DNA of 64,000 nt from Trochalopteron elliotii (lineage: Eukaryota; Chordata; Aves; Passeriformes; Leiothrichidae). Of this stretch, positions 39,700 through 51,471 are shown piece by piece. The DNA is taken from the NCBI GenBank assembly GCA_024734555.1, contig JANPWX010000449.1, forward strand, positions 62,001 through 126,000, given 5' to 3'. The position numbers were made by a program, and so were the translations under genes. Each line of letters starts with the position of its first letter. The first letter of the stretch is position 1. The notes under the pieces were generated by a model, which ran no database searches, was not told the origin of the DNA, and saw only the letters and a program-made list of their open reading frames with translations.

Positions 39700-40064
39700 A
39701 GAGTGTTAGCTACTCATTTCCCATTTTGGTCAGACACAACAATTCCTTTAGGCCTGGGAATCAAGGACACCTCACTGTCTCGGGCCTGAGAGATGTAAAC
39801 AAAAGTGAGTTGGGGGGGAGGAAACTTGGGGTAAAATGACTTCATTACCTGAAGCTGCAATTGGAAGATTAACCCCCAATATGCAAATGGACCAAACTTA
39901 TAAAAGTATGGAAACCCATGACCCACCATCTATTTTTGGCTGTAGCCCCAGGGGGGGCTTCGTCTGCCCTAAATATACCTGAAGGCCCTTTAATTAATAT
40001 AACCACTTTTTATTGTCTTAGTTTTGTCTGGCCTCTGTTTTTAGGTAGGCCCAAAAAGGCATCA
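39700..40064 (+). mobile_element. Solo LTR resembling avian ERVL-type LTRs
   Basis: The plus strand shows an LTR order: AATATGCAAATGGACCAAAC (an octamer-like ATGCAAAT), a TATA box at CTTATAAAAGTATGG (39897-39911), the CCCAGGGGGGGCTTCGTCTG block, a run AATTAATATAACC near 39990, and the terminal TTTTTAGGTAGGCCCAAAAA ending near GGCATCA. The arrangement and wording match LTRs of ERVL-type elements I recall from bird genomes. No internal retroviral sequence flanks it, so it is a solo LTR. The 3' end near 40064 is firmer than the 5' end, and no clean target-site duplication was seen. It is antisense to SLC36A4. Confidence 0.65.
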
Positions 40065-41442
40065 CTATAATGAAGTTTGGTAATGAAGATCTAGGCAATA
40101 CAGACAGTGAAATAAAGTTCACAGTTCAGCTTATCTTTCAGTAGACATGCAGGTTATATTTGATGAACAATATGGCACTGTTAATTAAAGAAGCTTGTCA
40201 TCCCTGGTTAGCACTTATGTCATATCTAATACAGACAAACAGTCTCAGTGTAATAGGGTTGCCCTGTAAAAGCTACTGTTCATCATATAAAATTGCTTTT
40301 TAATTGACTGAATATTTACTATTTAAGCAGTATGAGTTATGAAAAAAACAGATTCCATCCTCTAATTAACTAACAAATTGATGTATCTGAATTGGTGGCA
40401 TATTATTTTCTTTAGGGTAATTACTCCTTTCCTCCTAGTCACCCACTGACATTTACTTCCTGACTGCTGGCAGCATATCACCCCTGCCAATCCATCTATA
40501 GGGCCACATGGCCCTATTTCTCCTACATTTGAAATCCCAAAGAAGTAATTTTACACTTGGAACCAAAAGGTCCCTAAAAAGGTGCACATTTAGAGGCAAT
40601 TTTCATTCCTATTCAATTAAAATGCATTATACATGCTAACTTCCTTATATATTTCAGAGCCATTCACTGCTGATGTTGTTCCTCAAGAAAAGAACCCGAG
40701 CTTGGACTGTAACTTGATCTGGTGGGGAATGCAAAATTTAAACAAAGAAGAGCTTCAAAAACTAAATCAGTTTTTAAATGAGTGTTGAAGAGCAGGAAGA
40801 ATACAAAAAGAGATGTGGCTGTAACAGACTCTGACCAGGATATCTGCCTTTTTAATGTTTTTAAATTTTAACAGAGTTCTTTTCACAGGCAGATATGATT
40901 ATTATAGAATTGTCCATCTGAAAATTAGTTCATAAATAAAGGACTAATGGCACGTACTATGTTCAATGTGCTTGAGACCAAAGGAATCATTGAAATTTTC
41001 TTTTTAAATTTCTAACTATACTGAGTTTTTTTATCTTCAGCATTTAAACCCAACCAGTTTAGCATTTAAACCCAGAAGACCCGTGTTTCTCCAAGAAAAC
41101 AAAAACTTTAAAAAAATTAAAAGCAATTTAAAACCATTATAGGACAATGCTCTTAAGCATACACACTCTGGTTTCTAACTACCCTCTAAACCAAGTTTAC
41201 GCATTAAATGCAAGGATATAATTTCCTGTATACTTATATCAGAATAAACCACACCCATTTAAACTCACGTTCCCATATCATCATCCTCTCTTTAATGTTA
41301 CAACTTCCATTTTTGCTGAGTTTAAGGAAACGAGACACTAAAAGAAATACAGGATTAATAAGACTGTTGGTGATACATAGATCTTGAAATTATATTTAAA
41401 AATACTAATTCCTCCCAGCTTATCTGTGACTGAGTACCAGGA

Positions 41443-41637
41443 CTATGTGCTTCCAGGCTGAACAGATGAGAATGCTAATGCAGCCTTTCCTGCATCACTC
41501 AGTCCAGGTGAGAGTGTCCTGTTCCAGCTCAGCACGAGCCTCCCCAGGTTCAAGTACCCTCTCTGAGCAGCAGCAGCAGCAATCTCAAGAAAGTCATCAT
41601 TGCAGGTGATGCTTCCCTCATTAAAACTGATACCCAA
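41443..41637 (-). other. Open frame with alanine run, unknown
   Basis: A 64-codon frame on the minus strand with FLEIAAAAAQRGYLNLGRL and a balanced, protein-like composition; the Ala run comes from a GCT repeat. It is sense to SLC36A4 and lies inside its intron. I do not recognise it. It could be a chance frame in a GC-richer patch or an unannotated alternative exon, but it would not fit the SLC36 fold. Confidence 0.12.
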
Positions 41638-44600
41638 AGAAATTATGCAAAGAACTTAAGGCAGGTTTTAGAGAGTATCCAATACCACCTACTCCAGACA
41701 AGACAAAAAGTTCTGTAACTCAGGGGATTAACATGACAGTGAGTAACAAGCAATTAAATGTGTATTACACCAACACCCAGCTGCCTAAGCTGTTGAAGCC
41801 CATCAGGATCCAAAAGATCAGTGGAGTGTTCACAAGGAGACAGAGGCTGCTGGGAGGTAAATGCTTGTTCTGACACTGAGTCACTGGTGGGCAGCTACTG
41901 GAACAGATCTTCTCTACAAAATTTCTTTCCAGTCCCTGCACAGTTCCTCTTGCAATGATTCAGAAAACCTAACATTTCTCTGAATGCAAGAGACCAGGTT
42001 CTTTTCACAAACGCTCCTTAGTTCTGGTTTTGTTGCTTCCTTTCTGGAACCAGAAGGTGAGTTAAGATTCAGTTTAAAAGATATATTTTTTAACCTTTTT
42101 ATTTAATGACTCTCTTCTGTGCTTCTGATTTCCATGCTGTGCTTCCTTCAAGCTCTTTCTCCTTCACTTCACGTTAGTCCCTGTCATACCCCTAAACACC
42201 AATGAAATCAGATATTTTAGATTAAGCTTATTCTTTCCATAATTTCTCAATTTCCATCCTTTTTTTTCCCCTCCTCACTGAAAAAACGATCTATTATTTT
42301 TCTCTGTCTCCTGCTTCACAGAGTTTTTCCTATCATTTTTGAGACATTTGCACACATCACTACTATTATACTCCTTGAAACTCAATATCAGGTTCTTTTA
42401 GCTACAATCAACCTTTGGTTTCTTAAAATTGCAAAACAAACACAGTACATCTTGCTTTCATCCACAAAATAAATTCAAAAGTACCCATAATTAACTGGCA
42501 AAGAATCATAACTGAATGTTTGAAATAACCTGGCTAATCTGATATCATCCATTATGCAAAGTGCTTTCCCCTTCATTTCAAGCTGCTTGAAGTAGGTATA
42601 AACATCCCCAGTAATACCAGTGCCTCCTCATCCTTTGCCTTGAATATCCTGCTACACTCACTGTCTTGCTGCAAATAAGTTGCAGGGGACTGCCTAATTT
42701 TAATCAGAAATCTCTACTGCACTTTTCATATAATTGCACCAAAAAAACCCCAAAAACCCACAAGAGAATTCAACCTGCAGGCAGATAAACTTTTATTTAA
42801 TTTTTATAACCACTGAAAGCTAATCTTGTAATGGATATCTTAAGAGTAGGCATGCCTAATGTTTAAATACATATAGTCACCTTTCCATTTCCCAGGAAAT
42901 CCCAGTAAAATGGCCATCCTTTATTCCCTGCACTTTTAAAATAAGTATTACGGTAGACAGCTACACGGTAGTTTTGACTGGCTTAAGCCAGACACAACTC
43001 AAGAATTTTTGAAAATTAAAACCAATTTATTTATCTATTTACTCAGGGAAAAAAACTCCATTTCTAATCATGCCCTACAGCAGCAAAATAAAGCTCTGTT
43101 CAGTCAAAACAAAAAAAGGTATCAAAGATATTCAAAATATGTAAACCTAAATTCTACTGCCTAATCTCCAAAGACAAATTATTCAATTCTCAGCAAACCA
43201 ATGCAGCGCAGGCCTGGCCTATTCCTTCTTGTCTGCAGAAGGTACCAATGAATTCATCTGCTCACTATAAGGTGCATTTACAACCACACAGCGCACAGGG
43301 GAACTGTCTGCAGAAAAAGTATAGTTATATCAAGTAAAAGAATAATAACAACATACATCATTATTACACTGCCATGTTTGCTTGCCTGTCCTAGTGCATC
43401 TCGTCTTGCACTGCACAGAAAAGGCCCATGCAATATTCTGAGCAACAAGCTTCTATCCCATCACTTTTAGATACATTTTTAAAGCTCACTCTCTTTAGTA
43501 AGCTACAGAACATCACTATTTGCAACACGTACAATAAACAATCCAATTTTCCTTAACAGATCCCTCATGACTGCAAACAAAAGGGCAGCTACTATTACCC
43601 AAGGAAAAATGCAAGCCAAATGGTGACTGTACATCAATTTTTATAGTTAAACTTTTATATGAAATAAATAAATCCAGAAGACAAGTTCTCACTATAGAAC
43701 ACACTACCTTCTGAAATCTGCTGAGCAATTCCAATCACTCCAAAAACCAATCTCCTCAGATTCCAATAAACCCTCTTTCCACTTGTTTCACGAGGAAAAA
43801 GAATTACTCACCTACACAAAAAAAACCAAGCCCAACATACTGCCTTATTCTGATGGCCTTGATTTAACAATGCTTGAAGGAATTGTGTAAATCTCACTCA
43901 GCTTGTCGTCCAAACCTTGCATTTTCTCCAGGGGTTCTTGTCTTCTTTTATTATGTTCAAGAGTTTATTTATCACTTCATGATTACATTAATTTAACCTT
44001 TAGATAATTCCATACACTGGAGGTAAGTACTCACTCAGAACAGAACAGAAAGGAAATCTTATCCAACCATCACAACTACGTTCAAAAAAGCCGCAGTTTA
44101 GAACACTTCCAGAACAATGGGACAGGGGAACAAAAAATCAGGCTCCAAAAAAGCAAAATAAACTGGATAAATATTCCTGCCTGAAATTATTTAACTATGC
44201 TTCTCAATTATATGTAATATCAGCATAAGTAGTATGTGCACCACTCTGCCTCTACTGCATGTATAACTAAGACAGGGTCACATGTAAAGGGATAATTAGC
44301 TTCTGTACCTCACTGAGGCTGTTTCAGACCCCAAAGCCCACCTGCCATAAGCTGGCAAGGCAGAGCACGGCAGTCTGGCATTCTGTCACTCTTGCTTTTG
44401 CCCCCTTCTCCAAAGTCACCAACCACATAATGATTAAGAAAAGTTTCAGGTAAGTAAGCAGGAAACTTAAAATGCCTTTGTTCTGCGATTGTGTAAATGC
44501 AGGTGTATCTTCGGTTTTCTATGGAAAAAGAAACATTTGAATGTCGCAAGCATGTGTGTGGGATGCTGCCTGAAAGAAAGTTATCCTAGGGGCCTTCTGT

Positions 44601-47600
44601 TTGTGTTACTAAGACTTGCCTTTAAAAGAAGAAGTAATAAAAATACAATATGTACAAACAAATGGTTCTCTCCAGGGTGAAAGCAAGTTTCTCCATTCTT
44701 AGGAAGTGTAGATTACTGGTAAGGAATATTTAACTTGATAAAGAGCTCATACCAAGTTGTCTGATATTTTATCAACATTCATCTAAATTGGGCAGATGCA
44801 TATTTTTTACAGTTTCTGATACAACATCCTTTTATGTGTTGTATCTAACAACATTCTCTGCTTCTAGCACATTTGCTCATAATTGTTTCCTGATTTGGCA
44901 CAGTAGCTACAACACACTTCTTGCTGACATAACATATAAAGTCCACGTTTACTACATACATTTAGCAGTAGGTCATCTCCACAGTCATCAAATCCAGTCA
45001 GCTACACTTGCTTGTCCAAATACAAAAACATCCCCAGAGAACTCATGCCTTTCATATTTTGAGGATACACACCTTTGCATCATCTCAAAAAAACAGCATA
45101 TATATTGATATACCTTGGTCCAAAGAGCCAATGCTGCAAGTAGATTTAGATGATGTCATGTCACCTGTTAAATGTCTGCTTCTGACGAATACAGTCTGGT
45201 CTTAAGGACAAGGGAAACATGCCATTGGGTTTGTTGTTTTTTTTTTTTAAGGGCAATACTAATCTGTCAAAAGAGTTTTTGACAATGAGAGGCTTTTATC
45301 TCAAAGCCACAGGCCTAACAAGCTCATCTGCATTACTTTCAAAATCCAAATAATGACATTTTAAAATGATAATCCACTTAGTTTTCTCTTTTTAAATCTT
45401 CTGGAATTGGTTAGCTGCTGCCTAATGTGATTCCAGAGCCCGTCTTCTGGTATACAAATACCACCCTATCTTCGGCTGCAAAGCTGTGATATCCAAGTTC
45501 AAAAGCAGTTTGAATAGACATCTTCAAGTAATAGGGAAAAATATAAGAAGTCTTATTTTCCAAACCCAAAATTAATGTTGGAAAGTAATGTTTTCCTCTT
45601 CACTAAGCTAATCTGTCTGCAGGACTCAACAGGAGGGAGAAAATCATACTCAGTTGTAAAAACTGTAGTTAACTTAGCGTATTTATATGTAATGGAGAAG
45701 GAAAATTATATTTCTTGTTTAAATGTTATGATTCTATTGCTTGCTTCTTCCTCCTGAAGCTTATTATAAAACATCACTTCCACATTTGGATTTGGTTTTT
45801 TGTATCTAGAACAAGAAACCCAACCAGACTTTTGACACAAAATATTCATTGAGTGTAACTGGTATTACATAAGCACAACATTATGCAAAGCTATTACCTG
45901 CACATGGCAATGCTACAGACAGAGCCAAGCCTGAAGGCATTGGTTTACACCCTTCTAAAAAAAGCGTTCAAGACTTTTAACTTCACTTTGGGCAAACTCA
46001 GTCTGAAGTTACTTTTAATTCAGTAACAAAATCTCACATTAATTTTAAAGCCAGGCCTACTCACCTTTGGAATATGAAAGAGCCACTCAAACATGGTTAT
46101 TACAAAATAATGTTACATGTTCTGTGAAAAACACCTTCACTCTACTACATCAGAATACAACAGCTCCTGTATTCAAGAAGTAGCACTGGTACTCCCTTCT
46201 GTACTGTGGCCTGAACACCAGCCCCATGATTTGCCAGGCAGCATCATCTGACACAGGGAACCCACAGGCAGAGAGAACCAAACTACAGAGGGAAAGCTGC
46301 AGCTGCAGAATCTCCCAGCCCCAGCACAGTCTTGTATTCAAAAAGGTTCACTGAGGGCTGAATACACATTGTCTCCACTTCGGAATCGACATTCTGAAGA
46401 GAAATCTTCACTTGAAAGCTTAAACAAAACCAAGTATCTTACATGGTTTGTTGCATCCATTTAAGAGTACTGCATTTCTGTTGCCACTGCTGTTCCACAA
46501 ACTGAACTGATGTCAACTAGCCAGCAGGATTTTCACAAGGTCATCCCAATGATCTTAAAATCTAAACTTACAAGTGTTGAAATCCCAAAGCAACTCTCAA
46601 CACTATGAATGGTAACCCCGAGACTGACAGTACTGAGCTCTCAGCCGCTGTTTGCCAACTCGGGGTCACTGGGTGCCCCTGCTGCCAACTTCTCCTGTTC
46701 CCACACAGTAATAATCCCTACCAGCTGTCAAGAGAGCCACAATTTGCAGCAGAAACCTTAGAGCAATCTGCAGTAACCCCGTTTCTACAGACATCTCTAA
46801 GAGACAGCAACTAAATGAATAGCACAAGCAGCTTACTGCAGCGCTTCTTAGTGCTGTTACAAGCACCACTCAGAGTGTAGTATGAATTAATGAATTAATC
46901 AGCTCTTCAATAGCACTAACCTTATTCCTGCTACAGCAGTTGTACCAAGAAAAAAACAACTTGCCTGGACTTCAGCAAAGTGACAAAATTGTTCAAACCT
47001 GCCATCAAATAAGAGTCTAGACTGATCACACTGGCAGATATGAACAGCTCCATTCATCGCATTAATACCATCAATTAATCATATAAATTGTTTTTACTTT
47101 AATAAAAAATATCTCAAGATAGTTTTACAACACTGGCTGATGAAATGTTTAAACTAGCTCTTAGTTTTACCCAAGTGCTACTTTCTAGGTACCAGCTTGG
47201 TTTCTTTCAGATTCTATATTTCAATTACAAATAGTCCACCTTTGAGTTATTACAGACTCAAGTCAGTAAAACTGAGGTTTTTCAAGTCTATTTATTTAGG
47301 GATCAACTATAGCCAAAGCAACAATATTCCAAATTCCATACTGCTGATTGTCTTATAACACTATGACAGTTAATCAGTCCTAAGCTAACGATAGATTTTA
47401 ACCAAAACCCATGTTCATACACTCATTGTCTATAAGGCAAACATGGTCTCTCCAGATCAAGAAGAAAATTCTAGTAGGAATCTGCTGAATCATTGCAGCT
47501 CTCTGAAACACGTTTCGTTTAGTGAACAGGTCCTCTGTTTTATTAGTGTTACTAATTTTTATTAGTTACTAATGAACTATAGTCATATTTTAGATGATTA

Positions 47601-47619
47601 CAAGTGCTAAACCAAAAGA

Positions 47620-47643
47620 AATATATATATATATATATATATT
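47620..47643. repeat. TA dinucleotide microsatellite
   Basis: About eleven AT units in a row within the large intron. Confidence 0.92.
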
Positions 47644-50440
47644 TTGGAACAATGGGATGAACAAAAACCAAAACAAACACACTGAGGGCAATTTTCCTCT
47701 CCCGTCAGGTTCTGCTTAAGATGACTGCACCAGCCCAAAACCTCAGAATTTCATGGTCCCTTTTCATAACACCCAGCAATCTGGCAGCTCTCAAGATGAG
47801 AATTGGCAAAACACACATTCAGATTCAAGGAAAAGGAAAATGAGACGTCATAACTGTTTCAGGCCAACTGATTGTATAAAACTAAGCAATCAAAATCAAC
47901 TTTTCTGAGAATTAAGACCTTAAGGCTTCTGTTTATAATGCCATGTTCAGACAGTTTCACAGTAATACGAGATATTTGCAAGACATTCCAGAACAGAATC
48001 TAAAATCAAGTCTCTAAAATCAAGACCAAGATTACGTAAATCCATTTTAAGTGCCTGCAGTCAGACAGCTGACTAAGGAGCCAATCTAATTACATGGAGC
48101 TTTTTGTTTTTCCTTACCAGAACAACTCAACCACGTGGATATAGGAACAACAGTAAGACAGGGGGTAACAAGCTACCACACACCAACTACACAACGTGTT
48201 TATTATGGTAACTTCCTGAGCTGCAATAAGTAGTTATCAACTAAATCATTCAATAATAATTATATGAAATATTAATTATGTAAAGAGGAAATGTCTTGTC
48301 TTGCTTTGCTTCACTTATCTTTTTTTTCATGCTTCAACAACTTTGTTTAGTTCTGATTATTCAAATATATGAAATAATTTTTTCTTCAAATCTTCTCTAT
48401 AGTGCATGCAAATACAGCATAAGTATGCACAGCAAACATTCTGTATGCCCAAAATATCCCTGAGAGGCAGGGACATCTTAATATCATTCTGCATATAAGG
48501 AACAGACATTAAGCTATAGATTCTCACTTTCATTTCAGTTTGTAAATGTAGCCATGTTATATTAATAGTTTTGTATAATGTAAGCACACACATAAAGTGT
48601 ATTGAACTATAATAAATACAAACATTTAATTAGTTTATAAACATTAATAACAAAGTGAAAACTTAACCATGCTTTCCTTTTGCTCTGAAGAGGGAGTAAA
48701 TTACAACCAAGTAAACAATAAAGACAGCCTATGCAGAAATACATGCAATACCTATATAATGCTAATATCTAATAATATAAAGTAGTATTTTTACATTTTA
48801 AAGGTAGAAATAGAATAAATCTTACATCATCAAGCTCTTGAATAAAAGAGAGAAAAAAATCTGGAGTTCTTAAAGGTGTCCTCAGTAACAACCAGGGAAT
48901 CAAACAAGCAAATGCTCTGGGCAATTCTCTAAAAGGTTTTCATCAGAAGTCAATGGTGCAACTACTACTGATGTAAATTTAAGGAGCTGTCTAATTTGGG
49001 ATCTAATATGCTAGAAAATAATTACCATAAACCAATTCCCAGCTATTAATTCAATAAACTACTGCTACGGAATGATAAGCCTTCACCACCTTCCTGAGGC
49101 TTACTGGACTCTCAGTTGGGACTCCCTGGCTACAAATACCTGTGTGCTAGGTAGCACATGAGCAAACCTGATACAATGGGGACATGCAGCAGATCTACTG
49201 TGCATGACACACACAGCAAGTGCAGTCTGTCCCAGGCAGACTATACAACCTAAAAGTAACAAGCTTAGTGTTGTCCACTCTGATTCTCTGAGCCTGGGGA
49301 GGTTTCTGTGCCCAAGGCATGTAAGCATCAAATAATCTCAGACAAACAGCTGATTTCCTATAATGAAACTTCCAGATGACAAAAGGAAAGATGTTCAGAT
49401 ACATTCAGATATATGGTAGCTAAACCGCTCTTGTGAAAAACAGTGGAAAACAGTTTGAAAACACACTTTTGTAACATAAGTTAAAAGGTTTTCCTATTTG
49501 GCTCTTCTGCCACTGATAACACAGCAGCAAGGTAAAATAATCTGGTTTAAGTCAGAGCTGACAAATCCAAAAAAGAAAACAAAATTGAAAATCTTCTGTG
49601 TTATATGAGTGACAGACAATCATTTCAGATTAATTGCTTGCTGCTTTGGAGTTGTTTTAGTTTGGGTTTCTTGGGGGTTTTTTTAGGGGATGGAGTGGGG
49701 ACAGAAGGAGGGGTTGGTTGGTTGTTTTTCAATTTTAAGCATACACTTTAAGCATAACACTTGAGTAGGTATGTAAATATACAACAAATAAAGCATATAC
49801 AGTAATTCCCCAACAATTTATGACCTACCATCCCCAGAAGCCTCTTTAGCTACTTTTTAAAATCTATCATGTGGAACAAAAGTGGTTAACTAATGAGAAG
49901 AAAGCTAATGTCTTTGCAAATAATTTGATGGGGGAAAGTATGGGTGTTAACATCTTTGAAATGGATCTTAGTGTCTCTGCTAACTCTGGGGAGCAGGTTT
50001 GTTGCAGAGCCCAGACAGTTTGGCTCCTGAAACATCCAAATGGGACTGCACAAGTCTGAACTTCTGATCTTTGGGGTAAAATAACAGGTTCAACGGGGGG
50101 AATATGTGGTAGGTGGTTCAGGAAGGCCATATAAATAAATAAATAAAGTTGCAGGACTTCTCTGTCTCCTTTTTGGACATAAACTTCAGGTATCTGTGGA
50201 TTTTCCTGACACTATTTCAGACTAAAGGCATTTTTGCAATTTGGGACAGGGTTAGGCATCCAAGTGATGGGGATATTGTGTCCACAACTTTCACCTTATT
50301 TGGCCAGACAAATTAATCCTTTTCGTACCGAAACAGGAGATTAGTGCTTCAACGAAACCAACAAAATAACAACAGGAGCAAAACTGCCTGTATCCCCAGC
50401 ACAGAACCAATGATTTTGAAGACTCAGTAAAAGCACTTAC

Positions 50441-50539
50441 CACACCAATCCCTTCAAAAGCAAATACTGCAGTCCCAAAAAACAGTGGGTATTTCTTCCA
50501 GCCAACCACAGGAGGCAGCTTCCGAGGATCTGCTAGATC
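50441..50539 (-). CDS. SLC36A4: SLC36A4 internal exon, membrane segment 6
   Basis: The exon is 99 nt (33 codons, phase 0 at both ends), entered after a TTTTCTTCAG acceptor and left at GTG/GTAAGT. It encodes [20 protein letters not shown] and then [13 protein letters not shown]. The [20 protein letters not shown] block is one of the most conserved parts of the family and forms membrane segment 6, which contacts substrate in this fold. It lies only 698 bp from the exon before and about 11.8 kb from the exon after. Confidence 0.96.
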
Positions 50540-51237
50540 CTGAAGAAAACAAAGCAAAATAGTGCATTAGTTCTTTCTACAATTTTGAGTGAATCATTAT
50601 GTTATATGAAAGAAAAGTCAGTACACATTGAAAATGGTGTATATATTGCTATTTACAATCGCTGGTTTTCCTCCCAAACTTAGTCCTTTATTTATAGCCA
50701 CCTTCCCACACAGAAACTCACAGATGTATTTATTCTAGGTTCTACCACTGTCACTAGAAATTTTCACATGTGAAGTATCTCATTGGTATGTATAATGGAG
50801 AATAAATTAAAACAGAAGGGAAAGTGCACATCTCACATCTCATCTTCTGCAAATTTCTTATTGTACTGCTCTTTCTAACCTGCTTCCCTACTGCACAGAT
50901 ATTCTTCATAACCATGAGGGACACTAAAGGAACATCTTTTTAATACAAGCCAAAGTTCTGCAGAATGATTAATTACTATCTTACTCAATTTTTTTTCATA
51001 ACTTCTCCTGTCTCCTAGTCCAGCCTGTATCTTTCATTGCCTTTCTCTCCATGCTCCACTTCCCACTCATCAAAATACACATTTTTATTATCTTAATTTA
51101 AGATGCCTCAAATGCAAGATAACACTGCCTTTCAGAAATTGTCACTCAGTATATATCTATCAGAAACTAACTGCCACATTCAACAAACTTAACCTTCCAC
51201 ACTGAAAAAAACAGATAATAAACTTTTTTATACTCAC
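50540..51237 (-). other. SLC36A4 intron
   Basis: A 698 bp intron with GTGAGT donor and TTCTTCAG acceptor. No other feature was seen. Confidence 0.85.
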
Positions 51238-51471
51238 TCTAACAATATACTGGTAAATAATCACCAGGCTGACAGCCATGGACAGATTGGCAAGCAGTGA
51301 AAGCAAGGACATGCTCTTAAGGTCACGAATGAAGACCAGGAGGACCAGGAATGGCAGGAAGCACAGCATGTATATTCGTAAATCAGTACTCCTTTTCTCA
51401 GAGGAACTGCTAGTGGCACTAACGTTCATGGGCATGGGAGCAAGCTTACTTTCCAAGAATCCTTCATGGAC
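51238..51471 (-). CDS. SLC36A4: SLC36A4 internal exon, extracellular loop and segments 4-5
   Basis: This is the longest visible exon, 234 nt or exactly 78 codons, phase 0 at both ends. It opens with VHEGFLESK, a SLC36A4-type loop, and continues with a Ser-rich stretch (residues 138-144 of the visible protein) containing one N-glycosylation sequon NVS at residue 136. Membrane segment 4 follows ([16 protein letters not shown]), then a short RDLKS turn and segment 5 ([19 protein letters not shown]). The acceptor is preceded by GTTTGTTTTAATAAAG, a weak pyrimidine tract that ends in an AATAAA-like string; the donor is AGA/GTGAGT. The loop has no cysteine, unlike the equivalent SLC36A1 loop, which carries one half of a disulfide. 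Because both ends are phase 0, skipping would keep the frame but remove two membrane segments. Confidence 0.95.

Larger units (their letters stand above)
38671..50440 (-). other. SLC36A4 intron of about 11.8 kb
   Basis: The largest intron with both ends visible. It holds an ERVL-like LTR near 39.7-40.06 kb in antisense orientation and a TA microsatellite near 47.62 kb. The rest is AT-rich with scattered short open frames and no recognised family. Confidence 0.85.
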
